DNA of 64,000 bases from Himantopus leucocephalus (lineage: Eukaryota; Chordata; Aves; Charadriiformes; Recurvirostridae): assembly GCA_003993805.1 (NCBI GenBank), contig RSEF01000003.1, positions 102,245,790 through 102,309,789 on the forward strand, in the 5' to 3' direction. The position numbers and the translations under genes were made by a program. Of the stretch, positions 45,291 to 57,000 are shown piece by piece. The notes below the pieces were generated by a model. It was not told the origin of the DNA. It did not search any database and saw only the letters and a list, made by a program, of their open reading frames with translations. Every line of letters starts with the position of its first letter. The first letter of the stretch is position 1.

Positions 45291-45605
45291 CTGAAAATGA
45301 CAGCTCAGTGGCTAGCAGACACCAAATGAAGAAGTTGCTATTAAAAAAGGGAATTAATTGGAAAGTTGCAGCAAGCAAAACAGGAAACATCATAAAGCTA
45401 TTGTGCTGATGCATCATGTGCCCACATTTTGATCACTGGACCCAGTGCTGATCATCCCAAGAAAGATAAGGTGCAGCCTATAAAACAAGAGTGTAGGGCA
45501 AAAGAAAGATTAACATATGGGAATTCTTTCATAGGAGGACATGTTAAATAAAACGAGATACTTCAGCTTGTAAGAGAGATGAGGAAGGAATGATGTGATA
45601 GAAAT
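45291..45605 (+). mobile_element. Old CR1 ORF2 fossil, right half of the interrupted element
   Basis: After the minus-strand insert the plus strand resumes the RT C-terminal region. 'tgaaaatgacagctcagtgg' (MSAQ..) is followed by 'aaacaggaaacatcataaagctattgtg' and 'catgtgcccacattttgatcactgg' (the VRPH.EY region), and later 'tacttcagcttg' and 'atgaggaaggaatgatgtgatagaaat' (the FSL..RR.RGDMIE region). Frameshifts are frequent. Together with 44556-44938 it forms one element. Confidence 0.7.
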
Positions 45606-45910
45606 ACCAGAACAGTTTGAAAAGGGAAGAATTCAAATGTAGGAGTGAGACACATCTCTTTGGTTTCCACAGTTCTTCAGTTTTCAATTCTCCTAGACAA
45701 CATCCATAGAGATTGGAGGTTTTTTTAGATTTTTCAAGAATAGCTGGAATAAAAGGAGGACAAAGCTGCAAGTAATTACCCCTGACACTTCAGGTTTTAC
45801 TGCAGGACTTGAGAAAAAAGGAAAGAAATCCTAGCTGTAGTTTCTGCTATTCCAGAAAGCTCACAGTGAGACAAAGGGTTTCATTAACATGGATTTTAAA
45901 GAGATTTTAT
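45606..45910. other. Probably further decayed CR1 or unique DNA
   Basis: Follows the CR1 fossil without a clear end; no confident homology. Confidence 0.35.
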
Positions 45911-46276
45911 CACAGAATTATAGGATCATAGAATGGTTTGTGTTGGAAGGGACCTTGAAGATCATTGAGTTCCAACAGCCCTACCATGAGCAGGGATACC
46001 TCCCACTAGACCAGGATGCTCAAGCCCCCATCCAGCCTGTCCTTAAACACTTCCAGGAATGGGGCATCCACAAGTTCCTTGGTCAACCTGTTCCAGTGTC
46101 TCACCACCCTCAGAGTAAGGAATTTTTCCAAACATCTAATCTAAATCTACCCTCTTTCAGTTTAAAACCATTACCCCTCATCCTATCACTACACTCCCTC
46201 ATAAGGAGTCCCTCCCCATCTTTCCTGTAGGCTCCCTTTAAGTACTGGAAGGCTGCTATAAGGTTAACAAGTCTCC
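45911..46276 (-). mobile_element. CR1 retrotransposon, 5'-truncated, minus strand
   Basis: The tail CACAGAATTATAGGATCATAGAATGG lies at the left, followed by the 3' UTR 'ttggaagggaccttgaagatcattgagttccaacagccctaccatgagcaggga'. The stop motif 'ctagaccaggatgctcaagccccc' (minus: ..catcctggtctag) comes next. About 200 bp of the ORF2 C-terminus follow, with the usual KFF..GG.ETLEQV-type block. It ends within the segment that reads 'ctgctataagg' in this orientation. Confidence 0.95.
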
Positions 46277-47425
46277 ATGCCTCACTAAAGGAATGTGCCT
46301 TCTGATTTGAAAGTTCTTGTCCCAGACAGCAACAGCCTCAGAGTATTTCTAACCCAGCAGTGTATACAAAAACATTTTGTTTTTTCATTATATTTTTTTC
46401 CTTCTGTAATAGCCAAGCAAAGTGCTTTAACTGGAAAAAAAATAATTACCTGTTTTGCTTGAAACTTGGGTACCGTGATTATATTTGAAGATTCCTAGCA
46501 TGAATCAAACCAGATGAACCACAGGATACCAGCTAAGGCATGGCAGGGAAGCCAATAATTCCATTATTTATGCAACACAAGAATCACTATATGCCTGAAA
46601 GAAGTGAGGTGAAACTATTTGATGAAATCCTTATGAAATACCCTCTTTGTTTAGAAATACAGCATTCACCCTGTTCATGAACTTTTATACAAACGTCATT
46701 TTCTTTCTTCATGAAAAAAAGTAAATTGTCTGGCTAATCTAAAAGTCTTCTGAGGATTAAATGTATTTGCACTACATGGAAGTAATAATACCATCAAAAG
46801 TTACACATGCTAAGATATAGAAAACATGATGAACAGACATGATAGAAATCATAGACATGTTTTCATAAAAAAAATGTTCAAGCTTTTATCATCTAGGAAC
46901 AAAAGAGCTCTGGAAGAGATTCACAGCTGTGGATTTTGGTGCATGTCTGGGGACAAAAAAGAAGTATGTAAGTATCTTATCTCCTTTTAATATGAAAGAC
47001 TTAACTAACGGTAAGGCACACAATTTAGAAAGCAAAGCAAATGCAATCCTTCTTTAGACTGGGCCCTGCTAAAGTGATGTAATGACACTCTGCAAAACCT
47101 GTGCTTTAGCCCTGTAAACACGTATTAGCCCATTAACCCCATTCTATTGACAGTGGTCCTTATGTCCTTGGAGCAGTGATTTCTACTGGCTATTTCAACC
47201 CTTCGCACATATTGCTCTAGTTGCTCTGTACTGCTGTGTCACCGTCCACTTTTGCATCCTGTTCCCTGTTTTGCCCTTCAGTTTCTTCCTTTTACAGTTT
47301 TCCATGGATACTTGCTAATAGCTGACAGTTAATACTTTAACCTGGAACTCGTGCATCTTTCCTGTACATTTTGTCTTGACCAGTTCCCTCTCCCTGGTAA
47401 GACCTTGGTCTTTGGAATCGAATCA
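46277..47425. other. Unique DNA, no gene seen
   Basis: AT-rich, nothing recognised. Confidence 0.5.
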
Positions 47426-47531
47426 AATAGAATAGAATAGAATAGAATAGAATAGAATAGAATAGAATAGAATAGAATAGAATAGAATAGTTGGAAGGGA
47501 CCTAAAATGATTATCTAGTCCAACTGCAACT
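47426..47531 (-). mobile_element. CR1 tail with expanded (AATAG)13 microsatellite
   Basis: Thirteen perfect AATAG units (47426-47490) run directly into 'ttggaagggacctaaaatgattatctagtccaactgcaac', the minus-strand start of a CR1 3' UTR. The pentanucleotide replaces the usual 'aatcatagaatcatagaatgg' tail, so it grew from the CR1 3'-terminal repeat. Only about 40 bp of CR1 are recognisable beyond it. Confidence 0.85.
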
Positions 47532-48071
47532 TTGTTCTTCTTCTGAATCTGTCACGAACAAGCAACATCCAAACCATATTACTACTTCTCTACCTACTCA
47601 GATTCAATTCCAGTCCATGAATGGTGCTTAGAACTGCCTCCACTTTTGATATTTCTGGCGTCCTCATCATCCCTGCCAGCCCGCCTAGAACTTCAGCAGT
47701 CTTACCTCCTATAAACACTGACATATTTTCCTCCTCCAAAAGGTCACACTCTAAAATGTTTGTTATGTTCCTTTGTAATTCTGCCTCTGCTGATAGGATA
47801 GACCTTCACCTCAGTGCATTTGTACATGTGCACACAGATCTTCCTGGGAATGTCACTTTTGAGAGCCTACTGCCTGTCTTCACTTTCAACTGCAGTTTTC
47901 CACACTGGCCAAATATGGAATACCTTACTTCCCCCATGCCCTTACTGCCACTTTCCATCTTTGTAAGCTGATTTCTGCCATGATGAACATAAGCAGCAAC
48001 TTTAGAACTATGTGAAAGTATTGCTAAAATATAGATTTTTCACTATGTTCACTCTTCCAAAGAGTAGTTCA
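47532..48071. other. Unique DNA, no gene supported
   Basis: A 116-codon plus frame (47621-47971) has no recognisable motif. Confidence 0.45.
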
Positions 48072-48217
48072 AAGCGTAAGCTCTTCAGGACAGAACTCAT
48101 CTTTGTGTATACCGGACAGATAAAGCACTGCCTAGAACAGTGACTGATAATAATAGTAGTAGTAATAGTAGTGGTAGTAATAATAATAATAATAATAACA
48201 ACAACAACAACAACAAC

Positions 48218-48248
<31 letters not shown>
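48072..48248 (+). mobile_element. Ancient retroposon tail with long (TAA/CAA/TAG)n microsatellite
   Basis: 'aagcgtaagctcttcaggacagaactcatctttgtgtat..aaagcactgcctagaacagtga' resembles the 3' part of old amniote MIR/L2-type retroposons (compare 'ttgtaagctctt.gggcaggga..gcctagcaca'). It leads into a compound trinucleotide array at 48146-48248: interrupted TAA/TAG, then TAA, a CAA block of seven to eight units, and TAA again to the end. The array is probably the grown tail of the retroposon. Confidence 0.62.
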
Positions 48249-48250
<2 letters not shown>

Positions 48251-50399
48251 AAAGGTTTATGAGAAGTCTATTCATTTATACCTCTACAGCTCTGATAGGC
48301 ACTTTTTGAAAATGTGTCACTAGTTTTATCTGGTCTCAGCTTTGTTCAGTTTATATTTTAAAACAGCTAGTTTTCATTTCTTATTTTTATAAACTAAACC
48401 AAGTTCTTCTGAATGTGGTATGCACTTGTGGATTCTGCATTTTCTGTGTGACAGATTCTTTCAGAGAGTTTGTACAGAGCTCAGTTCTCCAAGAGAGTAT
48501 CTGCTGCCCTGGTTTCCTAGAGGCCACCCTCTTGATCCTCCAAAGAGGTTGGGAAATTGAAAAAAGGAAATACCCATATAAAACTGTTCTATGAATTAAG
48601 GACTTTCTGAAACATCTCTATAATCCCGCTGTCCTCTACACAAACTAATATTCAGAGAAGAATCAGCTAAACTGTAGCATTACCATAATGTAGTAAGAGG
48701 AAAAGATTATGTATTTAAATAATTTTTTTTCAATGTGATTTTGGTATTAAAAAGGTGTGCTTCTGAACCATTGCCATTGCGAAAGTACAAAGCACTGGAG
48801 AGGAGTATATAACCAAAAGTTTTTTTGCTGTCCTTGCTAATTTAAATTGCAAATGTATTTAGAATCACACTTTTAAGAGAGTTCAATATAGTCAGGAAAA
48901 TATGTAAGGAAACTTTTAATTCATGTCAGATCAGGATGTGACTCTAAGAAGATGTGTATGATGTGAAAGTTGTGTATCACATGTGATGTGTATCACGTAA
49001 GTGATGGATGACTATGACTAACAATCCAGTGTATCCTATTTCTCTCCCCCAAAGACTACTGATAACATTAACACAATGGTGTTCCTTACTCAAGTCTCAT
49101 GATGTTTTTAAAAATGATAAAGATTTGTGTTCACCAAAGAGTTTGACTTTTTATTAACCAGCCAATAGGCTGAAGGTCCTTTCCATGTTTGTAAAGGTTT
49201 GATGTTCCCCATGTGTTTGTTGCAAGCTACAACCTGTTTTTTTGCTTCACTTTCACATTTCCTTTAGCTGTTGCTACTTGGGAACTGAAAGAAAAAAAAA
49301 TTAAATCTACTGCAGATGAGCCCCAAATGGCAGCTTTGAACCCTGGCTGTCATTGAGCAAGTTATTCATGTGCTAACATTATAGCAAAGCAGGTAAGAAG
49401 AGTACAAAGGCAATTCATAATGCCCAACTTCCATTAAATAAGTCTTTATACTTTCTATACGTATGGCTAAAGCATATCTTAAACTGTGATACCCCAACAT
49501 GCCTCCTAGCCCATTGGTTAGTACTTCATCCTGACCGCCTGTGTTACAACAGGATGGGGTTGGTCACCATCCCTCTGCATGCCTCAACAGAAACTCATGC
49601 CTCTAAGTTGGAAGCAATCTGTGGTCCACCAAGTAAAGGAAAGTGTATCCAGCACACATTTTAGAGAGAGCCCGAGATAACCAGCTCCCTGAAGTTATTT
49701 CTAACAATAATTATGAAAAAAATAGCAGAGAGCTAAGACTTTGGAAACCTGGAAAGTCTGAAGTCCCATCAGATAGTAATGTATGCTAGTAATGTATGCC
49801 CATGGTGCTTAGCATCAGAACAGATATTGCTGTAAATTGTACTAAATTATATCAAATGTTTTAAGAACGGATCCAAAAAGAAGAGAGATTAGTATTTCCT
49901 TCTGAAACTTTTGTCAGTGATTTCTCACATTATATAGCAATCTCTGTCTCTCTCTCTCCCCCCAGTCTAGCCAAACTTTTACTTTTTAAAGAAATCGGTA
50001 GTTGTATTTATCCTACTTGTCATATAAAAACACTAGTCAAATTACAATGGTCAAACTGAGTATCAAGACAATATTCCGTTAAGTCACCAACAAAGAAATA
50101 GATAGAAAAGTAATGATGACCAGAATGGAGGCTACTATTTTTCAAAATAATTACAATGCTCTTGTTTTCAAGCAAAGAAACGCAGTCATCTAACATATAT
50201 GGATTTCAGCATCATGTGGGAAATTGTTCTTCAAATTGAAATATGTATGGATTGCTGTGAAGTCTGTAAAGTTGGTCAACACAGTGATTTCACTTCATCT
50301 GCATTTTCTTCCAGGTTCATTTGAAAGGGATGTTGCCAAGCCAAAGAGAGAGAGGGAAATAATGGAATTCGCTATGGAAAAATTTATTTAATAAGACAG
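48249..50399. other. Unique DNA with small palindromes
   Basis: It contains the perfect 12-bp palindrome ATCACATGTGAT at 48976-48987, a second small inverted repeat at 48992-49005 and a (TC)n tract at about 49942-49960. No gene was recognised. Confidence 0.5.
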
Positions 50400-50575
50400 A
50401 TCCTATTTAACATCTTCATTAATGACTTTTAGAGGGGAAAAAAGGAGGATGGTGGTCATGAAATTTGCTGATTAAACAAAGATAGCAGTCACCATTGAAG
50501 CAGAAGAGGACAAGGAGTGATGGATGACCCTGGAATAATAAAAAAAACAGAACAAAATGTAAAAGACTAATGACA
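50400..50575 (+). mobile_element. Old CR1 ORF2 reverse-transcriptase fossil
   Basis: The plus strand reads ILFNIFINDF then a stop, followed after a shift by VVMKFAD, a stop, TKIAVTIEAEEDKE. These are the GPLLFNIFINDL and KFADDTKLA..EAEEDA blocks of CR1 reverse transcriptase. The second Asp of the catalytic pair is replaced by the stop. A further decayed NRTKCKRLM (compare FN..KCKVMH) follows near 50549. No 3' end is recognised. Confidence 0.75.
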
Positions 50576-53500
50576 ATAATTTTTGCCATTAGCCTATCAT
50601 CAGCTGGATGCAGGGTAGTGATATATTGTCTGATCACAGAAGTATGAACCATCAGAAAATGTGTCTCCATCATTTGCAGTCTACAGGCAGATGATGTCTA
50701 AGGCCTGATGTCCACGTTCCCTCTCGTCCCCAAGTCGGCAGCTCGCAAGCCCTGCCAGCTGCAAAGTGACTGCGGCAGCCCAGTGGAAGTGCATGGAGAG
50801 ACCACACAGGTACTGCACCATGCCGCACGGCACTCTTCAGCGGCAGAAAGAGATACAGGATATGAATTCTCTCATCCAAGTTAAAACTGAAACTAAGGCT
50901 TCGCTCCCCTGGCAAGTGCTGCAACTATAAGGCTACCTGCTCACAGAGGGTGAGGAGGATGGAGTATCTGAAAAGTGTCTTTGTAGATGTCTGTTTTCAG
51001 GTAAGGACTATGACGTGCTGATAGCAGCATGGCCTGAAGATGTGACCAGGACTGTCCATCCTATGTTTTGCCGCACTCCACCTTTCTCATTACCTTGGAT
51101 GTTGCATGACATGAGTGTATACAAGCAGACTCTGTGCTGACCAGCGCTGGAGGCAGTACACCCTCCCAGCAGCTACCTCAGTGGGACTATGATACAGGCA
51201 TCCAATTAATCATCAGGAATCATTGAGTCCAGGAAGAATTATCATCTCAAGCTCAGCTCTATAAACGGCAGACCTAAGCTGGCAGTACACAGACTTATTT
51301 CGAGGTCTCTCTCCGCCGTATGTTCCACAGTACCTGCAAAATCCAATTTATAACATTTTCCAGGATAACCTCCTCATTACCAGAGATAACAGAGATTGAT
51401 GGTATTGTTCCAAGGATGTCAAACAGGTTTTGAACTTATTAAGAAGTTGAAAAGAATGAGGATGGCAGAATTTGAGACAGTTGGTGTAGGGATATTGCAT
51501 GTTTCTACAGTATTGCACAGAGGCTTTCCTTACCAAATGTGGGAGAGCTTATTTATTCCTGGTATACAACATATCAGAAGACAAAATACACCCTTTAGTG
51601 TATTTGATGATATTTATTTGACTGATGAACTGATAGCTGGGTCATAGTTTTTAATACCAAAATGATTTTTAAAATCTATAATTTCTAGTTTATCTGAAAT
51701 GGGAAATACAGAGCTCATTTGTCACTTGCTAATCTAACTTTCTGTTGCTGTCACTGTACAGAAACAGCATGTGGTCCCAAAAAGAACAGTAAGCATCCAT
51801 TTAAGGTCTCTGCAAAGGAGATGCAAAAGGTGTAATTCAAACTGGTGTAAACCACTGAGATACTGCTTTTCAGGAGGAAACCTCTTGTTCAAGGCTTTGC
51901 TTTCTATCCTAGGTTTTGCAAAGGGAAGGGATTCTTCAGCAGCTAAAGAGAATCCCGGCCCTTCTATTCAAAAATGTGTCCTCAGAAGTGGCAGTCCTCA
52001 GAGACAAAGATGCATAAAAAAACCAATGCTGTCTTAGAACCTGTGGGTGCCAGATTGTCAAGGACACATCAACTACTATTCACAAGGTTTCACACCTGTC
52101 ACTGTGGTTTGATAATAAAAAGAATGGGCCTCTATGACAGTCTGCCAGATCATTTTACATGTACATTGAGTGAAATGGTTAAAGAGAGCCTCCACCTAAG
52201 CAACTGGTTTTGAAATTCTCCTTTAAGACTGTAGGTTTCACAACCCATAACAATCCTCCAGCACATTTAACACTTACATTAACTAAAACTCATGCAAACA
52301 TTTTCCAACTTTCTGTTTATTTGTTTGTTTCGGGTTTTTTTTAATGTAGAGGGGGACAAAAGCAGATTTGTCAAACCTACAACATTTTGCAGGAATCTTT
52401 CATTCCAATAAAAGAGTTCTTGGCCTTGCGATAGATTTTCTGCCCTTGTGGCCCAGGACATCCCCACTGAATGGCCAGTGAGCACTCAAACACCACATCC
52501 TCCATCAAGTCCCACATCCAAGTCCCTGTGCTATCAGACATCTCTCACTGAAATTTTTGAATAACAAATATGTAGATATTCATTGGAAATGAAACAGCAC
52601 TGACAAGAAAGATTTGGATGTCCCACCTGGAAAACCCAGAGATACTTCAGAGCCATTTTCCTCTGTGGAAATATTGTTCTAATTATCTCATAATGAGGTG
52701 GCACTACCCAAAACAATTTTTAAATGTGCATTTTATTCCCTTCCAGCACCAGTGATAGAGCAGATGATTAGATTAGGCTAAATTTTAAACCAGATAAATA
52801 GTAACCATCTTACTGATGAGACGTCAGTCTTAGGTAGAGTGATTTTTACTCAGTTTTGAAATATACTATTTACTTTGACAGTCAGTCTCAGATGTCACTC
52901 AAAATCCTAGACTGGGAGTGGCAGTGGAATTTTAATTTATTTTTGAGGTATGCCACAGCTACCCTTATCAGAGCAAATGAAAGTCAGAAACACTGCAACC
53001 ACAAGAAAAACGAGAAACTGCAATACACTAATTAGTAATAGAGCAAGGAGGATTCAGAAGAATGCTATTTAATGCAAACTGTTATGTGAGGATGATATTT
53101 CATTTTGATTTACTTAATTAAAGAAGATCCTAGAAACTCAGTAATCATTATTTTCCTCCTAGATAACTCCAACAGAAATTGTAGTTGATGTTCACAAGAG
53201 ATTGTAATTTTGCTCCTTCTGATCAAGTGTAAGTCTTACATCTAATTTGTCCTTGTTTTGGTTTAGAGACAGAGGTCTGTTTAATTCCTTTAGGTTTTAG
53301 AAGGAGGAATAACTTCCACTGACACTATTTAGTCTGTTTTTAAACCATAATAGGGTTTCATTGAAACCATTTTGCCATCATAACCTTACATTGTAATGGC
53401 TTCATAATGGCACCGTCAAAAAGGTCCTTATAGACTTGCTGTGAAATAGTTTTCTCATAATAACTTCATATCTCTGACTGCATTGTAATGATTTCATCAT

Positions 53501-53864
53501 GAGGTCATGGACTAGCAATGAATCCCTTTTGCCACTGAAATCTTACAGTTCCTCATTATAGCCTCAGTCACCGTGGCATTGTTATGGGGGCTCCACTGGA
53601 TAACAATGAAACCATTTCCTTGTGATACATTAAGCTTAAATAATATTTTCACCCTAATGATATAGTCAGGGGTTAGGAAAGAGTAAGGCATCCCCTTGCT
53701 CGTTTCAGCATTTCAGTTCAGCATTTGATTCAGGGGGCTGAAGGTGTGCAGTGCCGCTACTGAACTACCATCCCTGAAAGAAAGTGAATGGTGGCTACAC
53801 ACCCTGCAGGAACAGGGGATTTTAAAAGAAGAACAGAAAACATAAAAGAGCTTCTTTACTGCTT
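50576..53864. other. Unique DNA, no gene seen
   Basis: A small GC/CpG-richer patch lies at about 50700-50860. Words like 'cataatggc' and 'cattgtaatg' recur at 53340-53560 but I cannot define a unit. No gene was recognised. Confidence 0.45.
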
Positions 53865-54001
53865 CTGGGCCCCAATTCAGCAAACACTTAAGTTCATTCT
53901 TCTTCAGCAACAAGTTGAAGTACATGTTTAATTTTAAACCTGAATTCAAATCTCCTTAACTCCAGTGAGATATAAACACATGGGCAGGTGCTTTCTTGGA
54001 T
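53865..54001. repeat. Possible old palindromic amniote repeat
   Basis: The stretch begins 'gggccccaattcagcaaacacttaag' and ends 'caggtgctttcttggatt', partly inverse to the start. This resembles the widespread old palindromic element with 'ccctgattcagcaaagcacttaagcacatgcttaa'. It is strongly decayed. Confidence 0.45.
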
Positions 54002-57000
54002 TAAGACAGACTTGGGAATGTTGTCTGCACCACTGAGTTCATGTTCTCACATGTCAGACGTCTTGACCTAGTTAGTACACAACAAATCCTGAAAAGTAGC
54101 GTGGGTTCTGAACTCCCACCAGGTTCAGTGGAACTATGAAACCCTACAGATACAGATTTAGAGGGAGTGCTCTGCAACAGCCTCAGCTCTCCCGTTAAAT
54201 CCACAGCCCTTCAATCCCACAGCTTTCCACTTCTACAGGAAATGGTACCTACTCTGTTTATTCAGCTTTTTTATGGCAGCATGGATACTCCTGATACAAC
54301 TTCTTTAACCAAGCTGAGCTAATGAAGCACACTATTCCCTCTAGCCTCTCACCACAGGCTATGTTCTGCCAAACTCCTAGAATCCTTGCTGCCCCATTTT
54401 CTCTTCCTTGTAGGCTTGGAATAGTATGGTCTCAACAGTCTTGCACTTTAGTCTACTGAAATCTTGAATTACAATATTCTGCAGTCATTCCATCGCAAGT
54501 TCCACACAGACTGATGTTCCTTATGCTGCCACTGCTGTTGCCCTAAAACCCTCCTACCTTCACATCACTTGCTAATGCTGACTTCTTTTAATGAGGAGGA
54601 AAACCAATTCCCAAGTCAAACCACAAGTTATCTATGTTATCTGCTCCCTCAGAGAATAAGGAAGTACCCTAGGGGTGCTGTTGCATGTGAAAGCTCCTTA
54701 GAGCTAAGAAGGAAAATTGGAACAATATCATTGTCTTAACATCTCCTCGGCTTCTCTAAAACAGATGACAGGGGAGCTGGGCAATAAGGGCAAGCATGGG
54801 CACAGCCACTCTTGCCATTGCCTCCTCCATTCTGACACAGACAATATTATTAGTGGAAGTGGTAATGGTAGATAATCTCTAGCTGGTTTGGTTTTTTTTT
54901 CACTTACTGTTGCAGCCACCTCAAATATTATTTTTCTAGGGGTAAGTGTGGCTATGCAAATATGTCCAGAATAGTTTTGCAAACCTGTGGATACCTTTAC
55001 AACTGGCATTCACCAAGTAAGCGATACTCTGCATAATACACTGTGTTAGCTCCAAACTGAAAACTAAAACAGACTCAGATCAACTTGAACAGAATATTTT
55101 TCAATTATTTAACCTAAAAAAAGTAAATGTTGTTTCATCCAACACAAAATGTCTTTTCAAAATCAAAATGAAATGCTAAAAAATTATAAAATTTGTTTGA
55201 GGGACACCTTTAAAAAGCCCGCATTCTCATGCTCCATGTATTCACCCAATTGGTCAGCATCTGCTGAATGAGAAAAGCTTGTTTTGATACCTTCCATCAT
55301 CTCCAAAGAAAATGCTGTCTACCCAGTTTCACTAAGTCCATTCAGTTTTTCCCAACTTCAATGCCAATTTTTTTCCTTTTTTTTTCCTTCAAACTCTTTC
55401 CTAACACATTTCTTAAAAAAGATAGAGTGGATATCTTACCAAATGCCCTCATTGTCCCTTCTGTAAGATGCAAACTTTCTGAAAAAAAACCCAAACCTAA
55501 ATTCATTTAGCAAGGACAGTAAATCACACTCACATCTCTTCCAGAATAAAAGAAGAGGGAAGAAAACAAATATTTCTCCTGTGGTTTAATATGATCTACT
55601 GGCCCACTTATTTTAAAGAAATTGTATGTAAATCCATAAAATAAACAAAGTCTCTTTTCATGACCTCCAGTCAAATAATCTGAAAATACTCCCATGAAGA
55701 TTTTATTTAGAGAGCTAAGCACTTCCCTGAAAAAATACACACACTGATGCAGAAAAAAGACTTTTAGTCTCAAAGGTGTATCTACACAATTTTAATATTT
55801 ATATTGATTTTATAGCCAACAATCTTAACTCTGCCCTAATATTCAATAACAATAGTCAATACTCATTATCACCATGTGAAAACAGTCTTCCTGGGCCAGC
55901 CACCTACTTAATATAAGTTCTTACCAAACCCTGTTACATTTGGTTGCATAGCTTTAAATATATATAGTTTAAATCTTTTCCACTATAATTTATAGTGCAT
56001 GGCACATATATCCAAGTCAGAATGGCTACTACAGAAAATGGTATCAGCAATCAAATCTCTAAAAAATTAGACAAATGAAGTCTGAAGTCCAATATCCTTC
56101 TGATCTAAGAGAAAAACACTTCCTCGTTTTAACTGTATGCAGTTTTATTGATTCAGATGTTAGCATGCTTCACCTCTGCCATTTTAATGATTCAGTATAT
56201 ATTTAAAAAACAGCAAAAAGAATATAGACCCAGCTGAAAAAAGCCTGGAAAACCAAAGGTCAAAATAACGCAAGATGCCCAAAATCTGGAAGAGGTAAAA
56301 TGAATTAAAAAAGGGGAGTGGAAATTCTGTAAGACTTCCAAGTGTACAGAGAATATAAAACACTGCTAGACAACAACATGACCCAAAGAATATTACACAA
56401 ATAACCTTATGGCTAAAGCACCTGTAGTGAAACTGAGTACCAGCCTTTTTCTACACATTCCATGGCATTAGGAAAATTGAGGGAAAAAAAAAGGGGAAAA
56501 AACAAAAAGACCTGTAGGCCAGAGTGTGGGAATAACTAGATAAAGAGTAGTTAGATAAGCAAGGCTTGTTGAAGTAAGCTGTATATTTGCTGCAGGGTTA
56601 GGAAATTCCAGTGCCTTCCTTGGAGTGTCTGCAGGGACTATTACTTGCATGTAATTTTGCTTGAATGTTTACTATCTCTGAGTAAAGTGGGCAAGACTTA
56701 TGAGCATCTCTAGGTTACCAATTTCTCAAACAGCAGAAGCTGCCACTAGGAAGTGGCCTTTGATATCACCAAGCAATGTTCTGAAAAAGCACATTCCAGA
56801 AACAGAAAATAGTCAAGACTGTGTCAGTAGCTGACATTTTAGTCTTGGACAAATGATATACCAAAGCTTTGCTTCAATTTGAGCTAGGCTACCAGTGAAT
56901 CCAATATAAAGAATCCAATATAAGCGGGCATATCAAACACGCTTTAGCAGCCTAGAAGCACAAACTTCTTAGGTTTTCAGGGAGACTGTATATGTTATGT

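Noticed and set aside
47621..47971. 116-codon plus-strand frame
   Set aside because: No motif, start or splice evidence.
49500..49560. tRNA-like phrase 'tagcccattggttagtacttc'
   Set aside because: Resembles a SINE head over only ~20 bases; no supporting structure around it.
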